Assembly (NCBI RefSeq): GCF_946482605.1
Contig: NZ_CAMLSE010000043.1
Location: forward strand, 1 to 64,000
Reading direction: 5' to 3'
DNA: 64,000 nucleotides
Origin: an uncultured Dyadobacter sp.
GTDB taxonomy: Bacteria > Bacteroidota > Bacteroidia > Cytophagales > Spirosomataceae
Positions 42,972-51,336 of the stretch are shown here, in pieces. The notes under the pieces are model-generated. The model saw nothing but the letters and a program-made list of their open reading frames with translations. It was not told the origin of the DNA and did not search any database. Each line of letters opens with the position of its first letter. Positions within the stretch are counted from its first letter, which is position 1. The position numbers and the translations under genes are program-made.

Positions 42972-44336
42972 TCAAACGATACCCGGTACGATGCCACCGT
43001 GCTCGGCGATGAGCTGTTTAAGCGTTGCGAAAGGTAGCTCGGACGGTGTTTTGTTGAGCTGGCAGGCCAGTGCCGCCGCCGCTCCCGCCGCCTGGCCCAT
43101 TCCCATGCAGGACGCCTGCACGCGCAAGGCCGAATTGGCCAGCCGGTCGCTGCTAACGCTCCTGCCTGCGACCAGGAAATTTTTGCTGTTTCTCGGTATC
43201 AATGCTCTTAGCGGGACGGTAGGTACGACGCCTTCTTTGAGATGGTCCGGCACGACGCCGTTTTCGTCGTGCACATCGATCGGGTAATACGAATAAGAAA
43301 CGGCGTCGTCGAACAGTTTACCGGTCACATAGTCCTCGTGGGTGATCTTGTAAAGCCCGTCAATGCGGTAGGTCTCACGGACGCCGGTCTCGTTTTGCAT
43401 GTCGATCAGCTTCGTTTTTTCCAGGCCCGGGAGGGTTCTCAGAAAGCGCAGGGTGTTCAGCAGCGCCGTCCGGCCCTGGATGTTGGCCAGAGAATGCGTC
43501 TCGGAAGTGGTGGAATCGGCTCCGAGGATGTGCTGGATATTGTCTCCCTGGCTTTTAAGAAGCCCCACAATGTTGTTGCGGAAATCGGTTTTTACCAGCT
43601 GACCGTTGCTGATGGCTTCCTGATACTTGCTGCGGATCATTTTGAGATCCAGGGACTGAAAATCATACCCGCCGATCTGGAACATCAGGGTTCCCGGCTG
43701 TGTCTGGGCTTCGCGTAAAAGCTTGTAGCCGGCCAAATGTGCGGCATAGGCATTACCGGTGCAGTCAATGAGCTGTTTGCACGTGATTTCAGTCTGGGTA
43801 CCCTTGCCTACGGTTTCTACCGTCCAGCCGCCGCTTTGCGGAACGGCGCGGACCGGCGTTTCGTAAAACCGGAGCTGCACACCTGCTTCCAGGCACTTTT
43901 CCTCGATGAGCATCGCATACAGCTGGCCATTCAGTCTCACCTGGTGCCGGGGGTGGTTGCGTCCGTGCGGGATCGAGAAATCGGGCAGGGTATCGTCGTT
44001 CAGGGCGACGGCCTGCTGCACGAGTTCCCAGCCGATCCCGCCGATGACCTGTTTGCCCCAGGCGAAGAAGATGCCTGGGAAGGCCACACCGCCTGTGGTA
44101 GTGGTGCCGCCGAGTTGACTGCCGTTTTCAATCAATATCACTTTTCTGCCGGCTCTCCCGGCCTGTATGGCTGCAATTACACCTGCCGTGCCGCCACCGA
44201 CCACGACAATGTCGGTTTTCAGGCTTTGTTTTTTTACTTGATAAGGTGCTCTTGTCAGCTCTGCCGGGGTAGTTTCTTTGGAACCAATTCCCAGTGATAT
44301 CGCCCCGATCGATGCTAATGCTGATCTTCTCTTCAT
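42972..44336 (-). CDS. Exported FAD-dependent oxidoreductase
   Basis: The protein has 454 residues and belongs to the FAD_oxidored family common in Bacteroidota carbohydrate loci. It begins with MKRRSALASIGAISLGIG, a short leader with an RR pair that could be a Tat-type or simple signal sequence, then the FAD site TDIVVVGGGTAGVIAAIQAG and VILIENGSQLGGTTTTGGV. CKQLIDCTGNAYAAHLAGY and the C-terminal NFLVAGRSVSSDRLANSALRVQASCMGMGQAAG complete the pattern. Its substrate is unknown; family members are near polysaccharide genes and may oxidise sugars or phenolics. The ATG at 44336 is chosen over 44357 because it begins the leader. Confidence 0.85.
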   Translation of the reverse strand: MKRRSALASIGAISLGIGSKETTPAELTRAPYQVKKQSLKTDIVVVGGGTAGVIAAIQAGRAGRKVILIENGSQLGGTTTTGGVAFPGIFFAWGKQVIGGIGWELVQQAVALNDDTLPDFSIPHGRNHPRHQVRLNGQLYAMLIEEKCLEAGVQLRFYETPVRAVPQSGGWTVETVGKGTQTEITCKQLIDCTGNAYAAHLAGYKLLREAQTQPGTLMFQIGGYDFQSLDLKMIRSKYQEAISNGQLVKTDFRNNIVGLLKSQGDNIQHILGADSTTSETHSLANIQGRTALLNTLRFLRTLPGLEKTKLIDMQNETGVRETYRIDGLYKITHEDYVTGKLFDDAVSYSYYPIDVHDENGVVPDHLKEGVVPTVPLRALIPRNSKNFLVAGRSVSSDRLANSALRVQASCMGMGQAAGAAAALACQLNKTPSELPFATLKQLIAEHGGIVPGIV

Positions 44337-44357
44337 TGTTTTGAGTGTTTTATACAA

Positions 44358-45800
44358 TTAATAGCCTGGATTCTGGTCTTTGGACGGATCTAGCGCTTTG
44401 TTGAAGTTCATTTCCGAATTGGGGATCGGCCAGAGCAAATGCTTGTCGGCCACGGTGATATTCTTAGATTTTTGGATCACCTCTTTGACTTTGCCGGTGC
44501 GTTTCAAATCCAGCCAGCGTTTGCCCAGGTAGTGGAATTCGTAGGCTCTTTCGCGCGCCACCAGTTCCTGAAAGGTCGTTGCATTATAGTCCGCGAGCCG
44601 GTAATCATTGGGCGCGGCATTGGCAGAAGCGAGGCCGTATGCCCGGCGGCGGACCTGGTTCAATGCGTCCATGGCCTCCGCAGTTGGTGCATTGGCCACC
44701 ATAGCCGCGGCTTCCGCGTAGATCAAAAGCGCGTCGGCATAGCTGTATACCGGATCGTCGTTGCCCGCGCCGCTCTGGCTGATGGCCGCTTTGTCTACAA
44801 ACTTGGAGCTCAGCAGCGTGTTCGCGCCCAGACCTATATTGACTTTATTCCAAAGCCCTTTGCGAATGTCTTTCTCATCCCATGCCTGGTAAAACGGGTC
44901 GACGGTCTGTCCATAGACGACGTATGCGCCGCCGAAGTTGAAAAGACCGGTGCTGGGGTGGTTGGTGATCCAGAGCATATAGTTGCCTTGGCCCACCTGC
45001 CGGGTATATTTAAGAAAAAATACTTCCTCGCTCGTGGTAACCAGCTCGGGCCCGAAGACATTGGTCTGGTAATCGGCTGGTGCTTTAACCGGTACCAGCG
45101 TAAACTTGCCCGATTGGATCACCTCACGTGCCTTGTCCCGGGCTTTGTCATACTGTTTCAGGTTGAGGTGCACATCCGCCAGTACTATTTTCGCCGCCCA
45201 TTTGGAGGGCCTGCCAGACATGGCCGCTTTTTCAGGCAGATTTTGCTCCGCCTCGGTCAGGTCGGCCAGGATCTGCGCGTAAACCTGCTCGGCGGTGCTT
45301 TTGGGAAGATTAATCTCCGCCATGTTATTTTCGGTCCGCAGGGGAACACCCGCCCAGTTTCTTACCAGCTGGAAATAGTTGAATGCACGCAGGAATTTCG
45401 CCTCCGCTACATATCTGGTCACATCGGCCGGACCGATCGCATTGCCTTTCGGGGCATTCAGGATCACCAGATTGGCGTTTCTGATACTGAGGTAAAATGC
45501 ATTCCAGAGTCCAGCTACACGACTGATGTTGGCGTCGTTGAAGCCCTGGTACTCGTGCAGGGGGGCCCAGCTTCCCCGCCCGTAAGCATAGTCGGCCTGA
45601 CATTCGAGGGTGGTCTCATACACGGCGTAGTTGTTGTCGCGCAACGGAGAATAGATCGCATTGACGGCCGATTCGACGTCTGCGGCGGTATTGAAGAACG
45701 TTTCCGCGACAATAGATCTGGGCTTTTCTTCCAGCAAGTCCTCGCAGGCGCTGAGTGCGGTCAGAAAAACAAAGGGAAGGATATATTTTGAAAATTTCAT
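44358..45800 (-). CDS. SusD/RagB-family outer-membrane lipoprotein
   Basis: This 480-residue protein is the surface glycan-binding partner of the SusC-type receptor. The start MKFSKYILPFVFLTALSAC is a lipoprotein signal with its lipid-bearing Cys. The family parts are EKPRSIVAETFFNTAADVESAVNAIY, RFLRAFNYFQLVRNWAGVPL, then KAKLVLAD-like KWAAKIVLADVHLNLKQYDKAR and the C-terminal ERAYEFHYLGKRWLDLKRTG. SusD proteins fold as TPR-like helical bundles that hold the glycan against the SusC pore. Twelve codons upstream are open but lack a signal, so I chose 45800. The SusC gene is just upstream. Confidence 0.95.
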   Translation of the reverse strand: MKFSKYILPFVFLTALSACEDLLEEKPRSIVAETFFNTAADVESAVNAIYSPLRDNNYAVYETTLECQADYAYGRGSWAPLHEYQGFNDANISRVAGLWNAFYLSIRNANLVILNAPKGNAIGPADVTRYVAEAKFLRAFNYFQLVRNWAGVPLRTENNMAEINLPKSTAEQVYAQILADLTEAEQNLPEKAAMSGRPSKWAAKIVLADVHLNLKQYDKARDKAREVIQSGKFTLVPVKAPADYQTNVFGPELVTTSEEVFFLKYTRQVGQGNYMLWITNHPSTGLFNFGGAYVVYGQTVDPFYQAWDEKDIRKGLWNKVNIGLGANTLLSSKFVDKAAISQSGAGNDDPVYSYADALLIYAEAAAMVANAPTAEAMDALNQVRRRAYGLASANAAPNDYRLADYNATTFQELVARERAYEFHYLGKRWLDLKRTGKVKEVIQKSKNITVADKHLLWPIPNSEMNFNKALDPSKDQNPGY

Positions 45801-45838
45801 GAGCATTCCTTTTTCAGTGATACAATCAATCAACACGA

Positions 45839-48800
45839 CTAGAATCCGACGCGGATACCGGCTGTCCAGGATTTGGCGGTAGGGTAGCTGTTATGGTCGA
45901 TACCCTGCAATGCGACGGCACCTCCGCCTTTTGAATTCACCTCCGGATCCCACCAGGAGTACTTGGTGAATGTCAGCAGATTCTGCCCGCTCACATACAG
46001 CTGTACTTTCCGCATGGCGCGCACATTCCATTTTTCCAGCGGCAGGTTGTAAGCCAACTGAATGTTTCGCAGCCGCAGGTATGAGCCGTTTTCAATAAAG
46101 CGATCGGACACCCGTGCATTGGCGTTGCGGGTAATGCGGGGATATTTGGCATTGGGATTCTCCGGAGTCCAGTGGTTGTAAAGGACCTCGCGCGGCATGT
46201 TCAGCCCGAAGCCATAGTCGATCGTGTTCACGATGGAGCTTACATTAAAAAGGTCGTTACCCTGGATGCCTTGAAGAAATAAGGTCAGGTCAAAACCTTT
46301 GTACGACATGCTGGAATTGATTCCGTAGATGAAATCCGGGTTCGGGTTACCGATATAGGTTTTGTCGTTCTGGGTAATGGAGCCGTTATTGTCCAGGTCC
46401 TTGAAACGGAGCCTGCCCTGCTCGTCGTACCCGTCTTCGAGGTATCCCCAGAACTGGCCCACAGGCCTGCCTTCCCTTAAAATACTGGTGACGTCGTTGA
46501 TTACTACCACATTGACATTCCCGCCCAGCACGTCCCCGCTGTCGTACAGCCTCACGACCTTGTTACGGTTCAGGGAAATATTTGCATTCAGGTCCCATTT
46601 AAAAGCGCCGGTGAAGATCCGGCTGTCGATGCCAAACTCAAACCCCTGATTCTGCATTTCGCCCACGTTCTGTATGGTGTAGGTATAGCCCAGCGAGGAA
46701 GGAAGGTTGACTCTATTGAGCAAATTCCGCGTATTTTTAATGTAGTAGTCGGCTGAAAGCAGAATCCTGTTTTTAAAAATTCCCATATCGATACCAATGT
46801 CCTTCTGCTCGGTGGTCTCCCATTTCAGGTTATTCGGCAGTTGGGTCGCCGGTGCGAGCGTCGTATACATGCCGTCGTCGAATACGGTACGGCCGGCATC
46901 GAGGCGGTTCAGTGTTGCGTACGGGCTGATGGCCTGGCTGCCGGTAAGGCCCCAGCTGGCCCTTAGCTTCAGGTCCGAAATGCCGGTGCTGTTCTTCATA
47001 AAATCCTCATTCGAAATCCGCCATGCGAGGGCTGCGGAAGGGAAGTAGCTCCATTTGTCGCCGGTGCTGTACCGCGACGAGCCGTCACGCCGGATGCTGG
47101 CCGTAAGCAGGTATTTATCCTTCAATGTGTAATTAACCCTTCCCAGGTAGGAAAGCAGCACTGCCTTGGAATACGATGAACCCGGAATGGCCGGGGTAGC
47201 GGAGGAGCCCAGGTCGGCGGTTTCCGTCACGTCGCTGAGAAATCCGGTCCCTCCCGCCGAAACACCCGTATTCAGAAAATCCTGGTAAGTGAAGCCCGCC
47301 ACGGCGGCAAAGCTGTGGATCTTGCCAAACGTCTTGACGTAGCTGATCGTGTTCTCGTTGAGAAAGCTGGTGGCCTGGCTGCTGGAAACAGACGCGGTAC
47401 CAATGGAATTGACAAACTTACGGGTCGTGTAACGGTCGTTCCGGTCGTCGGCATTCTCGATCCCGCCCGAGATTTTAATGGAAATTTCAGGGATAGGGTT
47501 GTAAATGAAAGCCGCATTGGCCAGGATCCGGTTAGCCTTGATCACATTTTCCTGTTCGTTGATATAAACAAGCGGGTTGATCAAATCTGTGGCAATGAAC
47601 GGATATGAGGTGGCCATTACCCGGTACGAGCCGTCTTCGTTGTAGGGTGTCAGGGTCGCAGGCGTGGAGATAGCGGCCGATATCATCGAGTTTCCGCGTG
47701 CCCCGCCTTCGCTGTCGCGCCTTGCCGTTTTGAGCCGCGATAGCGTCGTGGCCAGGCTGAGCGTGAGCTTTTTGCTGATACTGTGCCTGAAATTGGTCCG
47801 GAGCGAGTAACGGTCGTAGTCGCTGCCCTTGATGATCCCATCCTGACCAAAGAAGCTGCCTGATATCGAAAACTGACTTTTTTCGTTGCCGCCGCTCACG
47901 GTCAGCGCCGTGGATTTAATGGGTGCACGGCGGAAAACCTGGTCCTGCCAGTCGAAGCCTTCGCCGAAGTTGTTGATCTGTTCTTCGGTAAAATAGGGCG
48001 TCAGCTTGTCATTGGCTGCCTGAATGTTGTAGAACCGCGCATACTCGGTGGCATTCATCAGATCGAGCTTTTTGCGTAGGGTCTGCGAGCTGTAACTGGT
48101 TTCGAGATCGACGCGCGTCTTGCCGGCCTTACCCTGCCGGGTGGTGATCAGCACCACGCCATTAGCGCCCCGCGAACCGTAAATGGCCGTAGCAGAGGCA
48201 TCTTTCAGGATCTCCATACTTTCGATATCGGCATTGTTGAGGATGGTCGGGTTGCTGCCGGTAGTTGGAAAGCCGTCGATGACGTAGAGGGGCTCGTTGC
48301 TGCCCTGAATGGAGTTAGTCCCGCGTATCCTGACACTCATGCCCGCGCCGGGGGAGCCGTTGCTTTGCGTTACCTGTACGCCCGCAGCCCTGCCCGACAA
48401 TGCCTGCAACGCATTGGAAGTGGGAAAGGCATTGATCTGCTCCGCCTTAACCTGGGCCACCGACCCGGTCAGGTCGCTCTTCTTAACGGTTCCGTAACCG
48501 ACTACGACCACTTCGTTCAGAGAGCGGTCTTCGGGCGTTAGCGTGACGGTGATCGTTCCCGAAATTCCCACAGGTAATTGCTGGCCCTGGTAGCCGACGA
48601 AGCTGAAAACCAGCACCGCATTCGTCAGTTCCTGCTCGGTGGCGTTCAGTTTGAAATTACCTTCAATATCGGTGGTGGTGCCTTTTTGGGTGCCTTTGAT
48701 GACGACGCTGACCCCCGGCAACCCGGTGTTCTTTTCGTCCAGTACTTTGCCGGTCAGTTCACGGTCGGCGGCCTGCCTGGGTTTCAAAAGCTCGATAGCC

Positions 48801-49183
48801 GGGATCACGCTTTGGTTGTTTTCGATCTTTGTCAGGATAACCTGCCGCCGCACGATTCTGTATTTGATTTCCAGCGGGCGCAGGATTTCGTCCAGCAATT
48901 CACCCAGTTTGCGGTTTTCCGCTTCGACGCTCTGCCTGCCTGCCTCACGGACCAGGTCGGGTCGATAGGTGAATTTCACGTCGGCAAGCTTCTCGATATT
49001 TTTCAGGATCACCATCAACTCCTGGTTCCTGGCTTTGATCGAGATCCTTTGACTCAGAAGATCCTGCGCGTCGGCGGGAGCGGCCCATGACAAACCGGTA
49101 AAAATCACCGCCAGTAAGGTCTGAAGAAGCGAGATTTTCATGGCGGAATAGAGTATCTTTTGGATTACGAAATGTTTTTTCAT
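45839..49183 (-). CDS. SusC/RagA-family TonB-dependent receptor with STN domain
   Basis: This 1114-residue outer-membrane receptor starts MKKHFVIQKILYSAMKISLL with a signal peptide, then an STN domain (about 50-130, ISIKARNQELMVILKNIE and KFTYRPDLV), a carboxypeptidase-like beta domain (GLPGVSVVIKGTQKGTTTDIEG), the TonB/plug region (NEVVVVGYGTVKKSDLTGSV, GRAAGVQVTQSNGSPGAG, PLYVIDGFPT) and a long beta barrel ending IRVGF. The STN domain relays substrate binding to a FecR/ECF pair, which are the next two genes upstream. The longer frame to 49297 has no signal peptide at its start. It imports a glycan together with SusD. Confidence 0.96.
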   Translation of the reverse strand: MKKHFVIQKILYSAMKISLLQTLLAVIFTGLSWAAPADAQDLLSQRISIKARNQELMVILKNIEKLADVKFTYRPDLVREAGRQSVEAENRKLGELLDEILRPLEIKYRIVRRQVILTKIENNQSVIPAIELLKPRQAADRELTGKVLDEKNTGLPGVSVVIKGTQKGTTTDIEGNFKLNATEQELTNAVLVFSFVGYQGQQLPVGISGTITVTLTPEDRSLNEVVVVGYGTVKKSDLTGSVAQVKAEQINAFPTSNALQALSGRAAGVQVTQSNGSPGAGMSVRIRGTNSIQGSNEPLYVIDGFPTTGSNPTILNNADIESMEILKDASATAIYGSRGANGVVLITTRQGKAGKTRVDLETSYSSQTLRKKLDLMNATEYARFYNIQAANDKLTPYFTEEQINNFGEGFDWQDQVFRRAPIKSTALTVSGGNEKSQFSISGSFFGQDGIIKGSDYDRYSLRTNFRHSISKKLTLSLATTLSRLKTARRDSEGGARGNSMISAAISTPATLTPYNEDGSYRVMATSYPFIATDLINPLVYINEQENVIKANRILANAAFIYNPIPEISIKISGGIENADDRNDRYTTRKFVNSIGTASVSSSQATSFLNENTISYVKTFGKIHSFAAVAGFTYQDFLNTGVSAGGTGFLSDVTETADLGSSATPAIPGSSYSKAVLLSYLGRVNYTLKDKYLLTASIRRDGSSRYSTGDKWSYFPSAALAWRISNEDFMKNSTGISDLKLRASWGLTGSQAISPYATLNRLDAGRTVFDDGMYTTLAPATQLPNNLKWETTEQKDIGIDMGIFKNRILLSADYYIKNTRNLLNRVNLPSSLGYTYTIQNVGEMQNQGFEFGIDSRIFTGAFKWDLNANISLNRNKVVRLYDSGDVLGGNVNVVVINDVTSILREGRPVGQFWGYLEDGYDEQGRLRFKDLDNNGSITQNDKTYIGNPNPDFIYGINSSMSYKGFDLTLFLQGIQGNDLFNVSSIVNTIDYGFGLNMPREVLYNHWTPENPNAKYPRITRNANARVSDRFIENGSYLRLRNIQLAYNLPLEKWNVRAMRKVQLYVSGQNLLTFTKYSWWDPEVNSKGGGAVALQGIDHNSYPTAKSWTAGIRVGF

Positions 49184-49366
49184 TAGCTTTGATTTGTTCT
49201 TGTTTTGAGAAAAAGCAATAACAGTCCTCTCATCTGCGAAAGCAGATGCTATGTTTTCGGAAACATGGATGGGGTTCTCAGGCCGGCAACGCTGCAACCG
49301 CTGCCGGCTTTTTTGTAGATTTTACTTTATATCATATTTATCATCAAGGGTTTAAGGGTTTATGTG

Positions 49367-50455
49367 TTAGTCGCATTTTTTGCCTGAGATGACGATCTGC
49401 GCATCTACTACCTTATAGGTTGCACCCACAGCTTCACACACGACGTCCAGTCGTTCGAAAAGTGTCTCTTCTGAAAGGGAGGTCGTTACGCGGCAGGAGG
49501 CGAGTGCTTCCCGGTCGAACAGGAAGTCTACCCCGTAAGCATTCTCCATAGCATCGAAAACCTGGGTTACCGGCGCGTCATTGAAATTGAACTTGTCGAG
49601 ATCCTTTTTAGCAATCACTACCCGCGGCTGGTCGACCAGCGACCGGCTGATCGTTTCGCTTTCGCGCTGAAAGTCAGCCTGCTGGTTCGGGATCAGGATA
49701 ATGCCTTTAGTTTCCGGATCGACATCGTCCTGATGCCGGTTGGCGAAAACCGAAACGCGCCCGGTCTTGACGGCGACAGTCACACGGCTGTCCTGCTCGA
49801 ATGCTCTGATGGTGAAGCTGGTGCCCAGCACTCTGGTAACCAGCTCGTTGGCGTAAACGGTAAAAGGTTTTTCCGGATTTTTAGCTACATCAAAAAACGC
49901 TTCTCCCGACAAATACACGTCCCGGTTTTGCCGGGTAAAATCCCGGGCGTAGCTCAGCTTGCTTTGGCTTGCAAGGAAGACGCGGCTGCCATCGGGAAGC
50001 GCCACTTCCAGGGTCTGCGCGCCCTGATTGACAACTTCCTTCAAAGGCGTCCCGGACTGCCCGACGAGCTTGCTGTATCCAATGGCTTTGTCGGGACCGA
50101 GCAAACTATATCCGGCCCATCCCAGTGCCAGGAGCAATGCAACCGACGCTGCCGCCATGCGAAAGGAAAGCAGCCAGTGTTTCGGTTTGGAATCCAGGTG
50201 CCTTTCTGCGAGCCTGGTGTCGATGCCATCCCATATCTCGTCGATGTCATCCATCGGAAAGTGCACCGCCGAGGCTTCCGAAAGCTGGGAAACCAATTGC
50301 CGTGCGTGCGCCATCACAGGCTGCTGGCCGGGGTAGCCGACGATGACCTCCGCGAAGAATGCGTCATCGGCTTTGGTGGGGGCATTGACCCATCCGATGA
50401 AACGTTCATCTTTCAGAAAGTCTTCCAGTGAATAGGTGGCGTATTTTTCGGTCAT
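49367..50455 (-). CDS. FecR-family anti-sigma factor
   Basis: This is a 362-residue inner-membrane anti-sigma factor. Residues 1-110 are the cytoplasmic sigma-binding part; WLLSFRMAAASVALLLALGWAGY is the single membrane helix. The periplasmic FecR domain follows (QTLEVALPDGSRVFLASQSKLSY, VYLSGEAFFDVAKNPEKPF, LGTSFTIRAF), then a DUF4974-like end (FNDAPVTQVFDAMENAYGVDFLF, SCRVTTSLSEE). Family members pass the signal from the SusC STN domain to the ECF sigma factor, here encoded next upstream. The gene lies between sigma factor and SusC, the classic order. Confidence 0.95.
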   Translation of the reverse strand: MTEKYATYSLEDFLKDERFIGWVNAPTKADDAFFAEVIVGYPGQQPVMAHARQLVSQLSEASAVHFPMDDIDEIWDGIDTRLAERHLDSKPKHWLLSFRMAAASVALLLALGWAGYSLLGPDKAIGYSKLVGQSGTPLKEVVNQGAQTLEVALPDGSRVFLASQSKLSYARDFTRQNRDVYLSGEAFFDVAKNPEKPFTVYANELVTRVLGTSFTIRAFEQDSRVTVAVKTGRVSVFANRHQDDVDPETKGIILIPNQQADFQRESETISRSLVDQPRVVIAKKDLDKFNFNDAPVTQVFDAMENAYGVDFLFDREALASCRVTTSLSEETLFERLDVVCEAVGATYKVVDAQIVISGKKCD

Positions 50456-50531
50456 AGTTACACGTTTCTAACCCCTAGATCATGGAGAAATAGGTTTGTA
50501 CTCATTTTTTATTTGAAAAATTAAATATCGG

Positions 50532-51131
50532 CTACGAAAGCAACAGGACAAGCAGCAGGATCCAGCCTGCAAGCTGAAAAAAGCGGCGTAGCTCCGTAAT
50601 CGAGCGGTGTAAGAGGTTGCGGACCGACTGGTTGCTGATCTGCATCATTTCTGCGATTTCTTCGAGGCTGAAATTTTGGTTGAAACGCAGCTGGATCACC
50701 TCTTGCTGGCGCTTGGGAAGCTGATCGATGGCGTGGCGGAGGCGTTGGACCTGCTCCTGCTGCATTTCACTTTCTACCCACGACTGTTCGAAGGGCAGGT
50801 CGAAAAGCAGTTCTTCGAGAGACGCACCAGTGCTTGCATTGTTTTTTTGTACGGAAAGATTTCTCAGAATGCGGTTTCGGAGCGCGCGGAAAAGGTAGAA
50901 TTTAATGGAGGCTGTGTCGGAGAGGTTTTCCCGCTGCTGCCAGAGGTCCAGGAAAACGTCCTGGATACTGTCCTTGATCAACTGGCGGTTGGAGGTGACG
51001 CGGTACCCGTAGCTGAGCAGCTCGGCGATGTAGCTCTGGTATATCCTGGCAAAAGACTCCCGGTCTCCTGCCTTGAATTTACCCCATACTACCGATTCGC
51101 TGTCATTCATTTTCACTGTAATCCCAATCAT
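50532..51131 (-). CDS. ECF sigma-70 factor (Bacteroidota SusC/FecR-linked type)
   Basis: This 199-residue ECF sigma factor has region 2 (FARIYQSYIAELLSYGYRVT, LIKDSIQDVFLDLWQQREN, IKFYLFRALRNRIL) and region 4 (QLPKRQQEVIQLRFNQNFSLEEIAEMMQISNQSVRNLLHRSI). A hydrophobic C-terminal tail (FQLAGWILLLVLLLS) is common in this group. It is the first gene of the first SusCD module and should drive that module when its FecR partner releases it. Two in-frame Met codons (1 and 8) could be starts; I kept the first. Confidence 0.95.
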   Translation of the reverse strand: MIGITVKMNDSESVVWGKFKAGDRESFARIYQSYIAELLSYGYRVTSNRQLIKDSIQDVFLDLWQQRENLSDTASIKFYLFRALRNRILRNLSVQKNNASTGASLEELLFDLPFEQSWVESEMQQEQVQRLRHAIDQLPKRQQEVIQLRFNQNFSLEEIAEMMQISNQSVRNLLHRSITELRRFFQLAGWILLLVLLLS

Positions 51132-51283
51132 TTAATCATCCGCGTCCTAAATTAAAGTAAAAATATTATTAAAATAGTGATCTGCGGGTGCGGAGCAGTG
51201 ATTGAACGGAAACAGGCACATTTGGAATAAATGCCGGCTCCATTGGAATTGACGTGGTTGCCGCCGGTTTGCCCTGAAATGAA

Positions 51284-51310
51284 AGTGGGCTGTCGGATCG
51301 ACAACCCACT
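51284..51310 (-). terminator. Stem-loop downstream of the GH127 gene
   Basis: AGTGGGCTGTCG (51284-51295) and CGACAACCCACT (51299-51310) form a 12-bp stem with one mismatch and a 3-base loop, 27 bases past the GH127 stop at 51337. On the minus strand the following bases are TTTCATTTC, a weak T tract. It probably ends the second SusCD operon before the ECF sigma gene. Confidence 0.55.
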
Positions 51311-51336
51311 GCAAGCCAACAGGGTTTTTCAACCAG

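Noticed and set aside
44439..45791. 450-codon plus-strand open frame opposite the SusD gene
   Set aside because: It is the mirror of a well-supported SusD coding sequence, has no signal peptide or known motif, and is explained by the high GC content at codon position three.
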